A stretch of 64,000 nt of DNA from Acidovorax sp. YS12 (GTDB lineage Bacteria > Pseudomonadota > Gammaproteobacteria > Burkholderiales > Burkholderiaceae_C). Shown here piece by piece: positions 63,801 through 64,000 of this stretch. The notes below the pieces were generated by a model. The model ran no database searches. It was not told where the DNA came from and worked only from the letters and a program-made list of their open reading frames with translations. The stretch covers positions 868,001 to 932,000 of the forward strand of contig CP053915.1 of assembly GCA_021496925.1 (NCBI GenBank), written 5' to 3'. The stretch's first letter is position 1, and each line of letters opens with the position of its first letter. A program made the translations under genes and the position numbers.

Positions 63801-64000
63801 GGGCCGGTTCAGCGCGTCGTAGCCGATGCTGGTGACGCTGCCGCCGGGCTGTGCGGTGGTGCTGATGCGGTTGCCTTGGGCGTCGTAGCCATGGGTGAGG
63901 CTGTTGCCCCAGGCGTCGGTGACTTTGACGGGGCGGTCGAAGGCGTCGTAGCTGGTGGCTTCCGTGCGCGTGCCCCATTCGTCCACTTGCGTGGTGCTGG
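60894..64000 (-). CDS. Rhs polymorphic toxin with Hint domain and LHH nuclease tip, 5' end outside window
   Basis: About 1034 codons are visible and the frame is open to the window edge. The N-terminal visible part is a long series of YD repeats (YDAFDRPVKVTDAWGNSLTH, YDAQGNRISTTAQPG, YDANGNRLTQ) that build the Rhs shell. The RHS core end (ARYYDPASGQFVSRDPVEGE), pretoxin and Hint domain (CCFAPGTMVATEAG to WVHN) follow as in the neighbouring copy. The tip carries the LHH nuclease signature (LATLHHIGQDSRGALAEAST, YHGVGKSGQDALHSLYG, then EYWQWRWQNPNK). It is probably delivered by a type VI or related system encoded elsewhere. A SUKH immunity gene follows at once. Confidence 0.92.
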   Translation of the reverse strand, partial: STTQVDEWGTRTEATSYDAFDRPVKVTDAWGNSLTHGYDAQGNRISTTAQPGGSVTSIGYDALNRPTAQSGAGGLTRIGYDKSSRITRIDHPDGSSTATSYDKAGRVATETSSTQAHAGAGNTLRASSHEYDANGNRTASSSTESLSAANRSATLSAQLPGGANPGSHSRTRTERWTYDAQDRLVSHTTPERTITWQLDAGGRRLQQTVVATVGATGPPNALEARAAEPIGTQTYSYNERDQLTHISGARAISYTYDANGNRLTQTETQGANSQTTRYHWNAQDQLVKVEQGAGGTPQLLASYRYNADNLRAEKILGDAGLDNAAQGSGAANTALAYERIQWDGLHARRSYEVTGANNTVQTLRSDTDAAIPSGNAAPILFNRTTYANGVGSASSTTQLHADSQGTVIATVLSEAGAAKADSLLIHSPYGLIDSEASGNAGAGLRSNGNAFGSYYADPETGLLYARARYYDPASGQFVSRDPVEGEATLPITWGAYQYGRYNPYRYTDPNGKCDDLRDCSIKASGGVVGSIGLTTLKFAEGTMEAVKFVADGYLDLFGSQAARQRNSQRLDVINGLIDNADKIPAVVKQAIVNIDDKAHAEDAAGNTFTAAMLRGNYAGEIALAIAALPQAAKGAVSLADKGLAAAGNNAAKGRVAAQALAQELRAADPVLGAKTPELEPPPVRVQAGDATPKMAAEGDGLNTVAKAQPTGKTARPEFSDPCCFAPGTMVATEAGERPIETIRVGDRVWTRLEDGTGAAFLAAVTATHIRDDRPILRLSVEQIQPGQEGEESTEDLLVTPGHPFYVPGRGFVSVEELQAGDELVSLATRTHLRVRALSLESPQGTTYNLTVEKGHTFFVGGFGTWVHNVGPCDTCPGGACGVVSDMSQAKEGGSWKTFADNDVFTRRADWTATRPRGTGQTYSVIQRNDIDWGLVRKDGPADFVGRTNAEAARKGLAPELSDGSLATLHHIGQDSRGALAEASTRYHGVGKSGQDALHSLYGRNAPHPVYSIDRRAFSVDTREYWQWRWQNPNK
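61347..63243 (-). repeat. Rhs core/Hint direct repeat, copy 2
   Basis: Partner of 58167-60063, same orientation. Upstream of it the YD repeats continue normally, so this copy is the parental arrangement and the other is derived or recombined. Confidence 0.95.

Overview
The window is a GC-rich bacterial chromosome segment with the gene content of a beta-proteobacterium of the Burkholderiales, most likely Comamonadaceae (Acidovorax, Alicycliphilus or Comamonas relatives). The grounds are an acnD/prpF methylcitrate cluster with a short-chain-acyl XRE-type regulator, a MocR-gabT-ABC transporter-gabD cluster, a full-length pyruvate carboxylase, and a dispersed intergenic AGCTGC..GCGCTT repeat that I associate with that family. 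The genus is an inference.

Layout. 1-4.4 kb is housekeeping: the end of trmB, a GGDEF protein and alaS. 4.4-13.3 kb is a GABA/polyamine uptake and catabolism unit: a divergent MocR-type regulator, gabT, four ABC transporter genes and gabD. 13.3-20 kb is an aromatic meta-cleavage cluster on the minus strand: outer-membrane channel, hydratase, a truncated flavin monooxygenase remnant, an extradiol dioxygenase, a flavin monooxygenase and a C-C hydrolase. A TetR regulator diverges from it across a double palindrome. 20-27 kb is a tripartite efflux operon: HlyD-type adaptor, RbbA-like ABC fusion, permease, NodT-type outer-membrane factor, and its own TetR last. A perfect 24-bp palindrome sits at the front. 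27-31.4 kb has a HipA-like fragment, tRNA-Gly(CCC), and metE diverging from metR. 31.5-46 kb is central metabolism on the minus strand: thioesterase, prpC, acnD, prpF, an isocitrate-lyase-family enzyme, acnA and pyc, with the propionate-type regulator diverging at 44.5 kb.

46-64 kb is an accessory island with lower and uneven GC. It is an Rhs polymorphic-toxin array transcribed toward decreasing coordinates. An Rhs protein with an LHH nuclease tip runs off the right edge, followed by its SUKH (SMI1/KNR4) immunity gene. Next comes a second, shortened Rhs gene carrying an almost identical 1.9-kb core and Hint domain but an HNH nuclease tip, with a different SUKH immunity gene. Beyond it lie detached toxin tips and immunity genes, one of them PD-(D/E)XK-like, in progressive decay. 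The array is cut by at least five insertion sequences: an IS3-family element, two different IS5-like elements, IS66 (with a perfect 8-bp target duplication) and an IS110/IS1111-group element.

The most notable observations are the tip-swapping Rhs array with its tandem core duplication, a family of intergenic repeats whose conserved ends enclose location-specific hairpins, several strong palindromic operators, and a 160-bp imperfect palindrome between prpF and acnD. No CRISPR array, rRNA or phage module was seen.
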